Positions 1-7,905 are shown, counted from the stretch's first letter. The stretch is 56,311 nt of DNA from Fimenecus sp963624605 (GCA_963624605.1 CAVFQD010000006.1:1-56311); one strand, 5' to 3'. Numbers and translations: made by a program. Notes: generated by a model from the sequence alone, not told the origin.

Positions 1-450
1 ATTTTATACATAGGTCAAGACTCACAAAAGAACGATATGTTTAGAGTTAAATATAACGGTCAGGTAAAAAACAATCTTCCGAAAGATACTGCGGATAGCT
101 TGAAAAAAGAATATGCAAGATTCACTAAAAGCTTGATTTGGTTTTATGAAAAAGAGACAAGACTTCAAATCGAAATTACTAACAAGGAAATATTAGATTC
201 AAAAAAAGCATATGCCGTGGGATTAAAGCTTGATGATATTTATGATGAAATATCTGTTCGTCTTGCCCCGGAATACGGTGAAATTCAACCGAATTTATTT
301 GATAACTACGCCGGTATTAAAAATTGGGCTTATGCGAAATTGCAAAAGAGCGCTTATGCAGGGCAATTAAAAATGGGAATAAAAGAAAAGCTATGCTCTG
401 AGTGTAAAGAAAACGAAAAGCAAGTTCAAGACACAAATAAAACAATATAA
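1..450 (+). CDS. 3' part of an unrecognised protein, cut by the window edge
   Basis: The reading frame is open from base 1 (in frame with the first ATG at 37), so the true start lies left of the window. About 149 residues are visible, ending in a TAA at 448-450. The product is soluble, lysine-rich and charged, with no membrane segment or signal peptide. Two cysteines near the C-terminus (CSEC) form a lone CxxC. I do not recognise the family. The stretch is AT-rich compared with the housekeeping genes further right and sits with two SHOCT-domain genes, so it may belong to an accessory or mobile segment that ends before tRNA-Leu; that is inference. Confidence 0.55.
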   Translation: MLYIGQDSQKNDMFRVKYNGQVKNNLPKDTADSLKKEYARFTKSLIWFYEKETRLQIEITNKEILDSKKAYAVGLKLDDIYDEISVRLAPEYGEIQPNLFDNYAGIKNWAYAKLQKSAYAGQLKMGIKEKLCSECKENEKQVQDTNKTI

Positions 451-506
451 GTGCTTGTCAAGAGAACCAAACCAACCAACAAATTATTATATGAGGTGAT
501 TATAAA

Positions 507-842
507 ATGGAGATTATGTATTTATTTTTAATTCTTGTTGTTGCGGCGTTATTGGGACTGATTCCGGGTAACATCGCCAAAAAGAAAGGCTATAGCTTTG
601 CTTTGTGGTGGTTTTACGGATGGATGCTTTTTATTGTCGCTATCATTCATGTGAATTTGATTCCTGACAAAAACGCACAGCAACCGTATATTCGCTCAAA
701 CAACATTTCAAATTATCCGCCGTCAAGCATTGAACAAAGCGCAATAGAGGAACTTAAAAAATACAAAGAACTGTTTGACCAAGGTGTAATTACCGAAGCT
801 GAATTTCAAACAAAAAAAGATCAGCTTCTTAAATTGATATGA
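507..842 (+). CDS. small membrane protein with C-terminal SHOCT domain
   Basis: This 111-residue protein starts at an ATG preceded by GAGGTGAT. Residues about 4-20 and 32-50 are hydrophobic, giving one or two membrane segments at the N-terminus. The last 30 residues match the SHOCT motif (short C-terminal domain): L-K-K-Y-K-E-L-F-D-Q-G-V-I-T, then E-F, then K-K-x-x-L-L. SHOCT domains are thought to mediate oligomerisation and are often found at the end of short membrane proteins. The next gene, 15 bases downstream, ends in a related SHOCT, so the two probably form a transcription unit and may interact. Its role is unknown. Confidence 0.75.
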   Translation: MEIMYLFLILVVAALLGLIPGNIAKKKGYSFALWWFYGWMLFIVAIIHVNLIPDKNAQQPYIRSNNISNYPPSSIEQSAIEELKKYKELFDQGVITEAEFQTKKDQLLKLI

Positions 843-857
843 GGGAGGCTCAACAAA

Positions 858-1553
858 ATGACAAAATCAAAACAGAAGCAAGAAACATATGCTATAATCG
901 CCGGAGTTATATATATTATACTTGCAATATTTAATTTTATAATTCGGTATATCTTCGGTGATTATAACCAACTTTATCAATCAATTGAACCCGTACTGCT
1001 TATCGGTATGGCAACAACATTGTTTATAAAAAACAAAAAAGCTGTTGCTTTTGCGGCAGGAGCAAATGCATTGTTTTGTATCATCGGCTTTGCTCTCGGA
1101 ATTTATAACATATTCTTTGGCTATCCCCGTATTACATCATTTGGTTTGTGGACTTTGCTATATGTTTTATTTTCTTTGTTTAAATTGTTTGCTTACATAT
1201 CACTAATTATCATTAGCGTTGTACCGTTTAAAAAGGCCCAAACAATAAAAAAATTGTGGTATATTCCCGGTGTATTGTTTCTTTTAGCAACTATAATTCA
1301 TTTTTTTTATAGTGCGTATTGGGTGGAAATTTTACAACTTGCAGTAGGATCAATTGCACTTTTTTTAGTCGGAATGTGGCTTAAGGTGGATTTTTATACA
1401 GCTAAAGAAGACGTTACCCCACAAGCAACGCTATCCAGTTCCATTACAATAGGCGACGCTGACAAAATTATGATGTATAAAGAATTACTTGATAGCGGCA
1501 CAATCACACAGGAAGAATTTGATATAAAGAAAAAAGAAATTCTCGGTAATTGA
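858..1553 (+). CDS. multi-pass membrane protein with C-terminal SHOCT domain
   Basis: This 231-residue protein starts at an ATG behind GAGGGAGG. About five or six hydrophobic segments fill residues 10-180. A soluble tail follows, and residues about 203-231 form a SHOCT motif (M-Y-K-E-L-L-D-S-G-T-I-T, E-E-F, K-K-E-I-L) very like that of the preceding gene. A strong terminator follows at 1591. What is seen is membrane topology plus the SHOCT tail; no catalytic motif is visible. The paired SHOCT tails suggest that the two proteins associate through them. I cannot name a function. Confidence 0.75.
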   Translation: MTKSKQKQETYAIIAGVIYIILAIFNFIIRYIFGDYNQLYQSIEPVLLIGMATTLFIKNKKAVAFAAGANALFCIIGFALGIYNIFFGYPRITSFGLWTLLYVLFSLFKLFAYISLIIISVVPFKKAQTIKKLWYIPGVLFLLATIIHFFYSAYWVEILQLAVGSIALFLVGMWLKVDFYTAKEDVTPQATLSSSITIGDADKIMMYKELLDSGTITQEEFDIKKKEILGN

Positions 1554-1590
1554 TAAGAACGCTTATAACAAATTATAAGTTATGCAAACC

Positions 1591-1635
1591 CACGCCCCGA
1601 ACGGTAATTTCCCGTTCGGGGCGTGAAATTTTATA
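1591..1635 (+). terminator. Rho-independent terminator after the SHOCT pair
   Basis: A 14-bp perfect stem (CACGCCCCGAACGG with its complement, 1591-1604 and 1612-1625) encloses a short AT loop and is followed by AAATTTTATAT. It lies 38 bases after the stop of the second SHOCT gene. Confidence 0.75.
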
Positions 1636-1640
1636 TCAAC

Positions 1641-1667
1641 CGTAGGGACAGCCCTTGCGGCTGTCCG
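1641..1667 (+). repeat. CGTAGGG hairpin repeat, copy R1
   Basis: It reads CGTAG then a hairpin GGACAGCC–CTTGC–GGCTGTCC. The same design recurs at 1817, 1874 (inverted) and five times around 25.5-25.9 kb with different but still self-complementary arms. Confidence 0.75.
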
Positions 1668-1673
1668 AGTAAA

Positions 1674-1790
1674 CGGGGTAGGGCGGGGGTGATTCCTCTG
1701 ACAGGGGAAATGTCTGCGTAAGCAGACAAAAGGGTGCCCGAATTCGGGAGAATTTGCTCCCGCAGAAAGGAATACTGCAAATTAAGCGAT
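1674..1790. repeat. degenerate GC-rich palindromic patch between R1 and R2
   Basis: This non-coding stretch contains a hairpin TGTCTGC-GTAA-GCAGACA, a CCCGAATTCGGG palindrome and a GGGAG...CTCCC pair. It looks like the GC-rich interspersed repeats common in clostridial gut genomes and carries no convincing ORF. It is flanked by CGTAGGG hairpins on both sides. Confidence 0.45.
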
Positions 1791-1816
1791 ACAATCAAAT
1801 TATATTTTATATCATG

Positions 1817-1845
1817 CCGTAGGGACAGGGCTCGCCCCCTGTCCG
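1817..1845 (+). repeat. CGTAGGG hairpin repeat, copy R2
   Basis: CCGTAG is followed by a stem GGACAGGG / CCCCTGTCC around CTCGC. The arms differ from R1 in the inner bases, yet both arms changed together. Confidence 0.75.
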
Positions 1846-1873
1846 CAAAAGATTACATATAAATCATATTGAC

Positions 1874-1900
1874 GGACAGCCGCAAGGGCTGTCACTACGG
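1874..1900 (-). repeat. CGTAGGG hairpin repeat, copy R3 (inverted)
   Basis: On the minus strand it reads CCGTAGTGACAGCCC-TTGC-GGCTGTCC, nearly identical to R1. R1 and R3 thus bracket a 260-bp block as inverted terminal copies, like a small non-autonomous element. Confidence 0.75.
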
Positions 1901-1969
1901 ATTTTATCAAATGGGAAATTTTCATAAAAATCGAAACTCTCGGTAATATCGCTTTTTTGGCTGATTTTA

Positions 1970-1998
1970 TTGACATTGAAGCATAAAAATGATATTAT
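1970..1998 (+). promoter_or_regulatory. promoter of tRNA-Leu
   Basis: TTGACA (1970-1975), a 17-bp spacer and TATTAT (1993-1998), about 33 bases before the tRNA. Confidence 0.75.
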
Positions 1999-2030
1999 AT
2001 TCGGGCGTTATAAAACGCTCGGATATATTT

Positions 2031-2117
2031 GCAGAAGTGGCGGAATAGGCAGACGCTCAGGTCTCAGAAGCCTGTGAATGTGAATTCGTGTGGGTTCAAG
2101 TCCCATCTTCTGCACCA
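2031..2117 (+). tRNA. tRNA-Leu (anticodon CAG)
   Basis: This is an 87-nt class II tRNA with an encoded CCA end. The acceptor stem pairs GCAGAAG with CTTCTGC. The anticodon arm CAGGT-CTCAGAA-GCCTG gives anticodon CAG, reading leucine codon CUG. A long variable arm (about 2081-2095) and a T-arm (TGGGTTCAAGTCCCA) are present. It has its own TTGACA/TATTAT promoter and is followed directly by a terminator hairpin. Confidence 0.95.
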
Positions 2118-2149
2118 AAAAAGAGTAGGCGAACAGCCTACTCTTTTTT
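2118..2149. terminator. bidirectional terminator between tRNA-Leu and the HAD gene
   Basis: AAAAAGAGTAGGC (2118-2130) pairs with GCCTACTCTTTTT (2136-2148). Because the arms begin with A and end with T runs, it can stop both the tRNA transcript and the minus-strand operon that ends at 2153. Confidence 0.85.
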
Positions 2150-2152
2150 ATG

Positions 2153-2983
2153 TCAAGCATTAAAATCTTTTTTTATAAACCTTGAAACACTGTTCTCGTT
2201 GTTTGAACCGATAACATCCGTTGCAAGGGCTTTCAGCTCGTCAACTGCGTTGCTCACGGCATATTTTTCATCTGCACCCATAAAAAGGGGGATGTCGTTT
2301 CTGTTGTCGCCGAAGGATATGACCTTTTCGGCTTTTACATATTCCTTGACAATTTCAAGCCCTCTGAGCTTTGTCGCCTCTTTGTTGAACACCTCCAAAA
2401 ACCAATAGGGGGTGTAGGTGTCGCTGTAAAACGAATAACCCACGCCGTCGAGCCTGTCGAACTGCTTTGTTATCGGCAACAGGTCATTGTATTCGTCGCA
2501 AAGGGAAATAAATACGGGCGCAAAACCGTCCTTCGAGCATATTTTGTCAACCTTATGTATAACGCTTCCCATACTCTTGCGGCGTGTCTCGTAATATTCC
2601 CTGTGAATTGGCAATTTAAGGCTTGTAAACTGCAAATCGTATTCTTCCGTATCCTTGTTGAAAAAGAACACAAAAGGCGATTTATCGGCGTTTTCAAACA
2701 CCTTGAGTATTTCTTTGAATGCACCGTCTCCGATGTAAAAGCAATTTACGGTTTTTTGCTCTTTCATATCGTACACAAATACGCCGCTTGAAAGAACGAC
2801 AGGCGCATTGAACTCAATGCCGTTTAACAGCTCCTTTGCCGACAAAAGGCTTCTTGCCGTCGCAACAGAAAACAACAAGCCGTCTTTTGAGAGAGAGTTT
2901 ATAATTTCCTTGCTCTCTTCGGAAACCTCGGCGTTGTCGTTGAGAAAGGTGCCGTCAAGGTCGGTTATGTAGAGAGTTTTCAC
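2153..2983 (-). CDS. Cof-type HAD-superfamily phosphatase
   Basis: This 276-residue protein has the HAD motifs of the Cof/IIB subfamily: motif I D-L-D-G-T at residues 8-12 (nucleophile Asp and acid/base Asp), motif II S-V-A-T-A-R near residue 37, and motif III/IV S-F-G-D-N-R-N-D-I-P about residues 218-227 binding Mg. The length is normal for the family, whose members dephosphorylate small sugar phosphates or flavin-type phosphates in the cytosol. Its ATG overlaps the stop of the upstream GH28-like gene by 4 bases, so the two are translationally coupled, suggesting a sugar-phosphate substrate linked to that protein. It is the last gene of the minus-strand run from 7800. Exact substrate unknown. 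Confidence 0.85.
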   Translation of the reverse strand: MKTLYITDLDGTFLNDNAEVSEESKEIINSLSKDGLLFSVATARSLLSAKELLNGIEFNAPVVLSSGVFVYDMKEQKTVNCFYIGDGAFKEILKVFENADKSPFVFFFNKDTEEYDLQFTSLKLPIHREYYETRRKSMGSVIHKVDKICSKDGFAPVFISLCDEYNDLLPITKQFDRLDGVGYSFYSDTYTPYWFLEVFNKEATKLRGLEIVKEYVKAEKVISFGDNRNDIPLFMGADEKYAVSNAVDELKALATDVIGSNNENSVSRFIKKDFNA

Positions 2984-4338
2984 CTTGTGACCACGCTTTC
3001 GCAGTTTTCGTGTGCCGCAGCTCCCGTAAATCTGTCGGTTACAAGGTTTTCACAGCTTTCGCTGTCTATTGCGTGTGCGTAATCGTCGCAGATATTGCCC
3101 CAATTCACGCTCGATTTTGCTATTGTGATATTCTTGGCGTTCCTTATAAAGAAGCCGGAATTTTTATGCTTTTCGATTTCTTTTCCGAGACCGGGGCGCA
3201 TATCGTAAAGACCCGTTTCCCATTTTGAGGTCTTTGTAAGCTCAACACGGACATTTTCAAAGGTAACATCTTCAACGGTGTTTTCCTTTTTTCCGTGGAT
3301 TAACACGCCGTTTTCGCCCTTACATGTAATGTTTGAAAATCTGATATTTTTGATGTGACCCGATTTGGTATTTTCGTCTCTGTCAAAGGTTGTGATAACA
3401 ATCGGCTCGGCAGTTCCCCACCAGTCGGGGCAAAAGCGTCTTGTTTCGATAATTATATTTGAATAGCTTACATTTTCGACATTGCCGCCGTCTCTTATCT
3501 GGATTGAAAGTCCGCGGTTGCTTCTTGAAATTATGCAGTTCTGCACAAGAACATTTCTGAAATCTCCAACGCCCTCCGTGCCGATTTTGATTGCGGCTGA
3601 AGTGGAAATAAGCGTGCAGTCGGAAATTATAATGTTCTCGCACGGACCGTATTCGGAATTGCCCTTTGAGGTCTTAAGGCATATGCAGTCGTCGGCACAT
3701 TCGATATGGCAGCCGAGTATTCTTACATTACTGCTGTGGTCGGGGTCGATGCCGTCCGAGTTTGCAACATCGAGGTCGTTGAGTATTCTTATTTTTGAAA
3801 TGAGCACATCGTCACAGCCTGCCGGATGGAGCGTCCAAAACGGAGCGTCGACAATCGTGATTTTTTCAAATGTAATGTGATTGCTCTTTTCAATGTATAT
3901 AACGGTCGGACGGGGATAGAAGTTGCCCGTTACATAGTATCTGTCCTTTCTTTCGACAAAGGCATGACCGTTGGCGTCTATTATGCCATCGCCCGTGATT
4001 GAACAGCCGTCAGCCTCAAAACCGTAAATAAAGCAGAACGACGGCTTGCCAGTAACCGGGTTGCCTATGAGCGTGTTGGTCTTGTCGTTTATGAAATTGC
4101 AGGGACGGAAATATTCGTCTATATTGTCCGTCGCTTTAAGCCTTGAGCCCTTTTGCAGATGAAGCTCAACATTCTTCTTCATAACGACAGAGCTTGAATA
4201 ATAGGTTTTGCCGCTCTCAAGAACAACTGTTCCGCCGCCGTTTTTTTCAGCATCATTGATAGCAGACTGTATTGCTTTTGCGTCATTGGTAACGCCGTCT
4301 GCAAGCGCACCGTAATTTTCAGGATAATAGTATTTCAT
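2980..4338 (-). CDS. GH28-family polygalacturonase-like beta-helix protein
   Basis: This 452-residue protein has the glycoside hydrolase 28 right-handed beta-helix plan: the N-terminal pectate-lyase-like motif (NYGALADGVTNDAKAI) and then many parallel beta coils. The catalytic Asp motifs are visible: N-S-D-G-I-D-P for NTD and A-D-D-C for the DD pair. The usual GHG motif is replaced by a K-I-G-T-E-G segment, and the RIK motif reads Q-I-R-D. There is no signal peptide, so it should act in the cytosol on oligogalacturonide-type sugars, if active. It lies 15 bases after a penicillin-binding protein gene and overlaps the HAD gene by 4 bases, an odd neighbourhood for a pectinase. Confidence 0.8.
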   Translation of the reverse strand: MKYYYPENYGALADGVTNDAKAIQSAINDAEKNGGGTVVLESGKTYYSSSVVMKKNVELHLQKGSRLKATDNIDEYFRPCNFINDKTNTLIGNPVTGKPSFCFIYGFEADGCSITGDGIIDANGHAFVERKDRYYVTGNFYPRPTVIYIEKSNHITFEKITIVDAPFWTLHPAGCDDVLISKIRILNDLDVANSDGIDPDHSSNVRILGCHIECADDCICLKTSKGNSEYGPCENIIISDCTLISTSAAIKIGTEGVGDFRNVLVQNCIISRSNRGLSIQIRDGGNVENVSYSNIIIETRRFCPDWWGTAEPIVITTFDRDENTKSGHIKNIRFSNITCKGENGVLIHGKKENTVEDVTFENVRVELTKTSKWETGLYDMRPGLGKEIEKHKNSGFFIRNAKNITIAKSSVNWGNICDDYAHAIDSESCENLVTDRFTGAAAHENCESVVTR

Positions 4339-4353
4339 AATTTCTCCGTTGTA

Positions 4354-5754
4354 TTATTTTCCCGCATAAATCGATGCGGCTTTTTTCATTGTTTTGCTGG
4401 CTACCGGGATAGCAACCGAGCTTCCTCCGCCGCCGTTTTCAACGACAACTACGATTGCAAGAGGTAAATCCTCTCTCTGTGAATATCCGATAAACCACGC
4501 GTGCGGGTCAAGACCGTTTTCGTCGGTGCTGACCTCGGCGGTACCTGTTTTACCGCACATTTTAAGTCCGCTGAATTTTCCGTCACCGTAATAGTTTACA
4601 ACATCGGAACGAAGCATATCGTTAAGCTTTGCCGCCGTGCTCTCCGAAAAATAGGGCTGTAAATATGAAGTCTGCGTTGTTTTTACAGAGCCTGTCGGAG
4701 AGGTAATAGATTTTATAAAATAGGGCATTGGGGAGGTGCCGCCGTTCGCAATAGCACCTACTATCATAAGCATGTGGCAAGGATTTACCCTTGTTGTGTA
4801 CTGACCGATACCCGCCCAGCCTATGTCGAGTTCGGAGGCGTTTGTGAGGTCAAACGAGCTTTTTGCAAGACGGATATTTCCGATTTTGTATGTCTGACCG
4901 AAGCCGAGCGAATTAACCGTGTTCGTAAGGTTTTCAGCACCGAGTTGAATTGCTATCTGCGCAAATGCACTGTTGCACGATTGGTTAAGAGCCTTTTCAA
5001 AACTGATTGTGCCGTGCTTCGAAAGGCATTTAACCGAGCTTCCGTCAACTTTGTATTCGCCCGTACATTTGAAGGTCTGCGAGTCAATATCCGAAATATT
5101 ATCGATAGCGCAAGCCGAGGTAATAACCTTGAAGGTTGAACCGGGAGTGTACACGCCGGAGAAAAACCTGTTGAGATATACACCGTCGTATGCGCCTGTT
5201 TTGTCGTTGTTTATGCTTTCTGTGGGCTTATCCATAATGTCGTAGGACGGCTTTGACACAACGCAGAGCAGTTCGCCCGTTTTATAGTTGTATACGCCGA
5301 CTGTGCCTTTATTGTTGCCTAAAGCCTCATATGCGGCTTTGTTGAGCTCGGCGTTTATCGTGAGCGTGATGTCGGAACCCTTTCCGTATTTTTTGAGGTC
5401 ATATATTCCGTCAACGAAGTTATATCCCGTCAGTACAGCCTTGTACGAGGTTTGAACGCCGGTTGAGATATATCCCTGTGAGTCGCCGAGAATATGCAGG
5501 GTGGAAATTCTTATATCCTTATCCTTATTATAAGTGCGTTTGCCGTCAACGGTTTGTGCAAGCACAGCCCCCGTTTCGTCATAAACCGCACCTGCCGTGG
5601 TAAGCGTGCCTGAGGAATAGATATGTCTGTTTGCTTTTTTCATAGCCCACGAGTCGGCATTGGTGTAAAAGGTGTAGAAAAGAATGCATGCACCGACAAT
5701 AAAGGCTATTGCCAACAAATAAAGAACCCAGGCTCTTCTTGAAAGTGTTTTCAT
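4354..5754 (-). CDS. penicillin-binding protein (transpeptidase, PbpA/SpoVD type)
   Basis: This 466-residue class B-like D,D-transpeptidase cross-links peptidoglycan outside the membrane. One membrane anchor spans residues about 10-30. All three active-site motifs are present: S-T-F-K (Ser206 nucleophile, Lys209), S-C-N (259-261) and K-T-G-T (402-405). The N-terminal pedestal is short, as in clostridial PbpA proteins paired with a RodA-type polymerase. The upstream rodA-like gene ends 6 bases before its start, so the pair probably works as a SEDS polymerase plus transpeptidase in elongation or sporulation. It continues the operon FHA – SEDS – PBP. Confidence 0.9.
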   Translation of the reverse strand: MKTLSRRAWVLYLLAIAFIVGACILFYTFYTNADSWAMKKANRHIYSSGTLTTAGAVYDETGAVLAQTVDGKRTYNKDKDIRISTLHILGDSQGYISTGVQTSYKAVLTGYNFVDGIYDLKKYGKGSDITLTINAELNKAAYEALGNNKGTVGVYNYKTGELLCVVSKPSYDIMDKPTESINNDKTGAYDGVYLNRFFSGVYTPGSTFKVITSACAIDNISDIDSQTFKCTGEYKVDGSSVKCLSKHGTISFEKALNQSCNSAFAQIAIQLGAENLTNTVNSLGFGQTYKIGNIRLAKSSFDLTNASELDIGWAGIGQYTTRVNPCHMLMIVGAIANGGTSPMPYFIKSITSPTGSVKTTQTSYLQPYFSESTAAKLNDMLRSDVVNYYGDGKFSGLKMCGKTGTAEVSTDENGLDPHAWFIGYSQREDLPLAIVVVVENGGGGSSVAIPVASKTMKKAASIYAGK

Positions 5755-5760
5755 TCTTTA

Positions 5761-7056
5761 TCACCCCTTTATAATTTTATCGTAACGCTTGTAGGTCTTG
5801 ACATCTATCGCCTTAATCAGAGCCACAAGCCCCCAACAGCACATCATACTCGAACCGCCTCGGCTGATAAACGGGAGCGTAACGCCCGTCCACGGAAGCA
5901 GGTCCGTAGCGCCGAAAACATGTAGTGCTGTCTGGAAAAGTAAAAGAGCCGAAGCAGCACAGGCGGCTATCGAATAAAACGATGAACGGGAGGCTACGGA
6001 ATACCTGATACTGTAAGCCACCAAAGCCACAAAGGTAAGCAAAACCGTAAAGGCGATTATAATACCGAATTCCTCGCACACCATACCGAAAGCAAGGTCC
6101 TCTGTCGATGCGTAGATGTCTCTGAGCTTTCCGTTGCCGAGTCCGAGTCCGAACAGCCCGCCGCTGACGGAGTAAATCAGCAGTCTGACCTGTTGATAGC
6201 CCTTTGTGTCAGCTAACTCCCAAATATGTCGGTATGAGCTGAAACGGTTTGCGACATACGGCTTGAAGGTGAGCACGCCGATGCCTCCGATAAGAGCGCC
6301 CGCACAGATAAGGAAGATTGTTTTGATGTCTCCCGAACGCAGGAACGCTATTATTACGAATGTGAAGAAGAATATCAGTGCAGTACCGAAGTCCTTCATA
6401 ACAAACAGCAAGCCTACGCAGGTAATCGCAAATATAATATATTTTGTAAGAAGCTTTGTTGACTGCAAGGTTTCAAGTGTAGCCGCACCGACGAATATGA
6501 ATGCAACCTTGACAATTTCCGAGGTTTGGATAGACAAAAGTCCGTTACCTATAATAATCCAGTTCCTTGCACCGTTAATGTTTTTGGCAAAAATCAGCGT
6601 GAATACCAAAGCTGCAATCGAAAGTATTGCAACGGGCATACGCAGCTTAACAACTCTGTCAATATCGCTCAAAATCCAAAGCAGGACTATAAACACTCCG
6701 ATACCGAGGAAAATCGCAATAAGCTGAGTGAAAGCCTTGTTGGGGTAAACGCTCGTAGTCAGCGCAAGACCGATACCCGACAGAAAAAAGGCTATGAGCT
6801 CAACCTCAAAGCTTTTTCTTCTGAGTACTCCTGCGAATACGATAAAGTACGCCCACTCGACCGCAATATAAAGACCGAATACTGTTATAATGGTTCCTTT
6901 TACAATGTCCTCGCCGCCGTTTGTCAGTATCTGTATTGCACAGAAAATTTGGAACGCAGTCATAAGCAGTAACAGGAAAAGCCAGTTGACGGGGCGCCTG
7001 TATCTCATTTTTCTTTTAGGATTTTTCTTTTTCTTCTTTTTAATTTTATCCGACAC
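5761..7056 (-). CDS. SEDS peptidoglycan polymerase (FtsW/RodA/SpoVE family)
   Basis: This 431-residue protein of about ten membrane segments polymerises lipid II into glycan strands. The cytosolic N-terminus is extremely basic (a run of Lys/Arg within residues 4-21). The family hallmarks are visible: K-D-F-G-T-A (the conserved Asp of the P-D-x-G-T-A motif) and T-G-V-T-L-P-F-I-S-R-G-G-S-S near the C-terminus; the usual Tyr after Ile-Ser is Arg. It sits between an FHA-domain gene (12 bases upstream) and its likely partner PBP (6 bases downstream). RodA-like is most likely from this gene order, but FtsW/SpoVE cannot be excluded. Confidence 0.9.
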   Translation of the reverse strand: MSDKIKKKKKKNPKRKMRYRRPVNWLFLLLLMTAFQIFCAIQILTNGGEDIVKGTIITVFGLYIAVEWAYFIVFAGVLRRKSFEVELIAFFLSGIGLALTTSVYPNKAFTQLIAIFLGIGVFIVLLWILSDIDRVVKLRMPVAILSIAALVFTLIFAKNINGARNWIIIGNGLLSIQTSEIVKVAFIFVGAATLETLQSTKLLTKYIIFAITCVGLLFVMKDFGTALIFFFTFVIIAFLRSGDIKTIFLICAGALIGGIGVLTFKPYVANRFSSYRHIWELADTKGYQQVRLLIYSVSGGLFGLGLGNGKLRDIYASTEDLAFGMVCEEFGIIIAFTVLLTFVALVAYSIRYSVASRSSFYSIAACAASALLLFQTALHVFGATDLLPWTGVTLPFISRGGSSMMCCWGLVALIKAIDVKTYKRYDKIIKG

Positions 7057-7068
7057 AGTAATCCCCCC

Positions 7069-7800
7069 TTATTCTCTGAACATAAAGCTGTAAGAGCCGA
7101 TTGTTATGACATCGCCGTCATAAAGGGGATATGCGTCAAACACAAGCTCTCCGTTTAAGTAAGTGCCGTTTTCGGAATTGAGGTCGGCTATCATCCAACC
7201 GTCCTTTGTAAGGTAAACCTCGGCGTGCTCCTTGGATATGTCGTCCATAGGCAGGCAGATGTTACAGCTTCTGCTTCTGCCGAAAAGGCAGCTTCCGTTG
7301 AGGTAATATGCGCTCTTGTCGGCAAGGTTTATAAGTCTTGTTGCGTTTGTGAAGTCAACCGTCTGTGCCTCTTCGCCCTCGGTTTCCTCGCCGTAACCAT
7401 GTGAGGAGAATTTCATTACCGCATTGCCGAATGAAACGGTGTCGCCGTCCGAAAGCCTTGCGGCGTGGCGTATCTTATCACCGTTTACATAAACGCCTGT
7501 TTTTGAGTCGGTGTCAAACACAAACCAACCGTCCTTGCGAAGCGCCAGAACAGCATGAAATCTTGAGACAGTGCCGTATTTTTTCAGTGAGATGTCGCAC
7601 GAGCGGCTTCTGCCTATTGAGGTCTCCCAGTTTTCAATGTCGATTTCCGTGTCATCGGCAAGGTTTATAAGCGTTGCCATGGTTTCCCGTCTCGGCCTCA
7701 GACGGAAGAGCGAAAACACGCATCTGAGAAGTATCAAGACTGCTATTGCGGCAAAAATGTAGCGTACAAAATAGTCGAATTGATCAAGAAAAGCTTCCAT
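7069..7800 (-). CDS. membrane-anchored protein with two FHA domains
   Basis: The start is placed at 7800, where AAGGAG precedes the ATG by about 8 bases; a longer frame to 7893 lacks this. The 243-residue product has one N-terminal membrane segment (about residues 9-30) and two phosphothreonine-binding FHA domains (about 50-130 and 160-240). Each shows the G-R-S-R-S-C, S/K-x-H-A and N-G motifs, so both phosphopeptide pockets look intact. Together with the following SEDS and PBP genes this is the common FHA–rodA–pbp arrangement of Clostridia and Actinobacteria, where FHA proteins recruit wall synthases in response to a Ser/Thr kinase. No kinase gene is in the window. Confidence 0.88.
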   Translation of the reverse strand: MEAFLDQFDYFVRYIFAAIAVLILLRCVFSLFRLRPRRETMATLINLADDTEIDIENWETSIGRSRSCDISLKKYGTVSRFHAVLALRKDGWFVFDTDSKTGVYVNGDKIRHAARLSDGDTVSFGNAVMKFSSHGYGEETEGEEAQTVDFTNATRLINLADKSAYYLNGSCLFGRSRSCNICLPMDDISKEHAEVYLTKDGWMIADLNSENGTYLNGELVFDAYPLYDGDVITIGSYSFMFRE

Positions 7801-7828
7801 CCTTTTTCTCCTTGTAAAAGATATTATA

Positions 7829-7857
7829 AGAATACAATTAAATGCGTTAAAAGTCAA
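7829..7857 (-). promoter_or_regulatory. promoter of the FHA–SEDS–PBP operon
   Basis: On the minus strand TTGACT (7857-7852), 17 bp, TATTCT (7834-7829), 30 bases before the FHA start codon at 7800. Confidence 0.55.
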
Positions 7858-7876
7858 TAAAACAAACACCTTATTC

Positions 7877-7905
7877 TTGACACAAAATTCCAATAATTAT
7901 ATACT
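7877..7905 (+). promoter_or_regulatory. promoter of the aldose epimerase gene
   Basis: TTGACA (7877-7882), 17-bp spacer, TATACT (7900-7905), 30 bases before the ATG at 7936. Confidence 0.75.

Noticed and set aside
1641..1900. CRISPR array
   Set aside because: The repeats are hairpins of differing sequence and irregular spacing in both orientations, without equal-length spacers; no cas gene is present.
2031..2117. Attachment site for the phage-like element at tRNA-Leu
   Set aside because: I found no repeat of the tRNA 3' end near 50.6-50.8 kb or at the right edge, and the element is 48 kb away.
2088..2408. Plus-strand ORF of 106 codons starting in tRNA-Leu
   Set aside because: It starts inside the tRNA and runs antisense through the HAD phosphatase gene, which has clear motifs on the other strand.
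6206..6972. Two long plus-strand ORFs (173 and 148 codons)
   Set aside because: Both are antisense shadows of the SEDS gene; no ribosome site and composition follows the reverse complement of hydrophobic codons.
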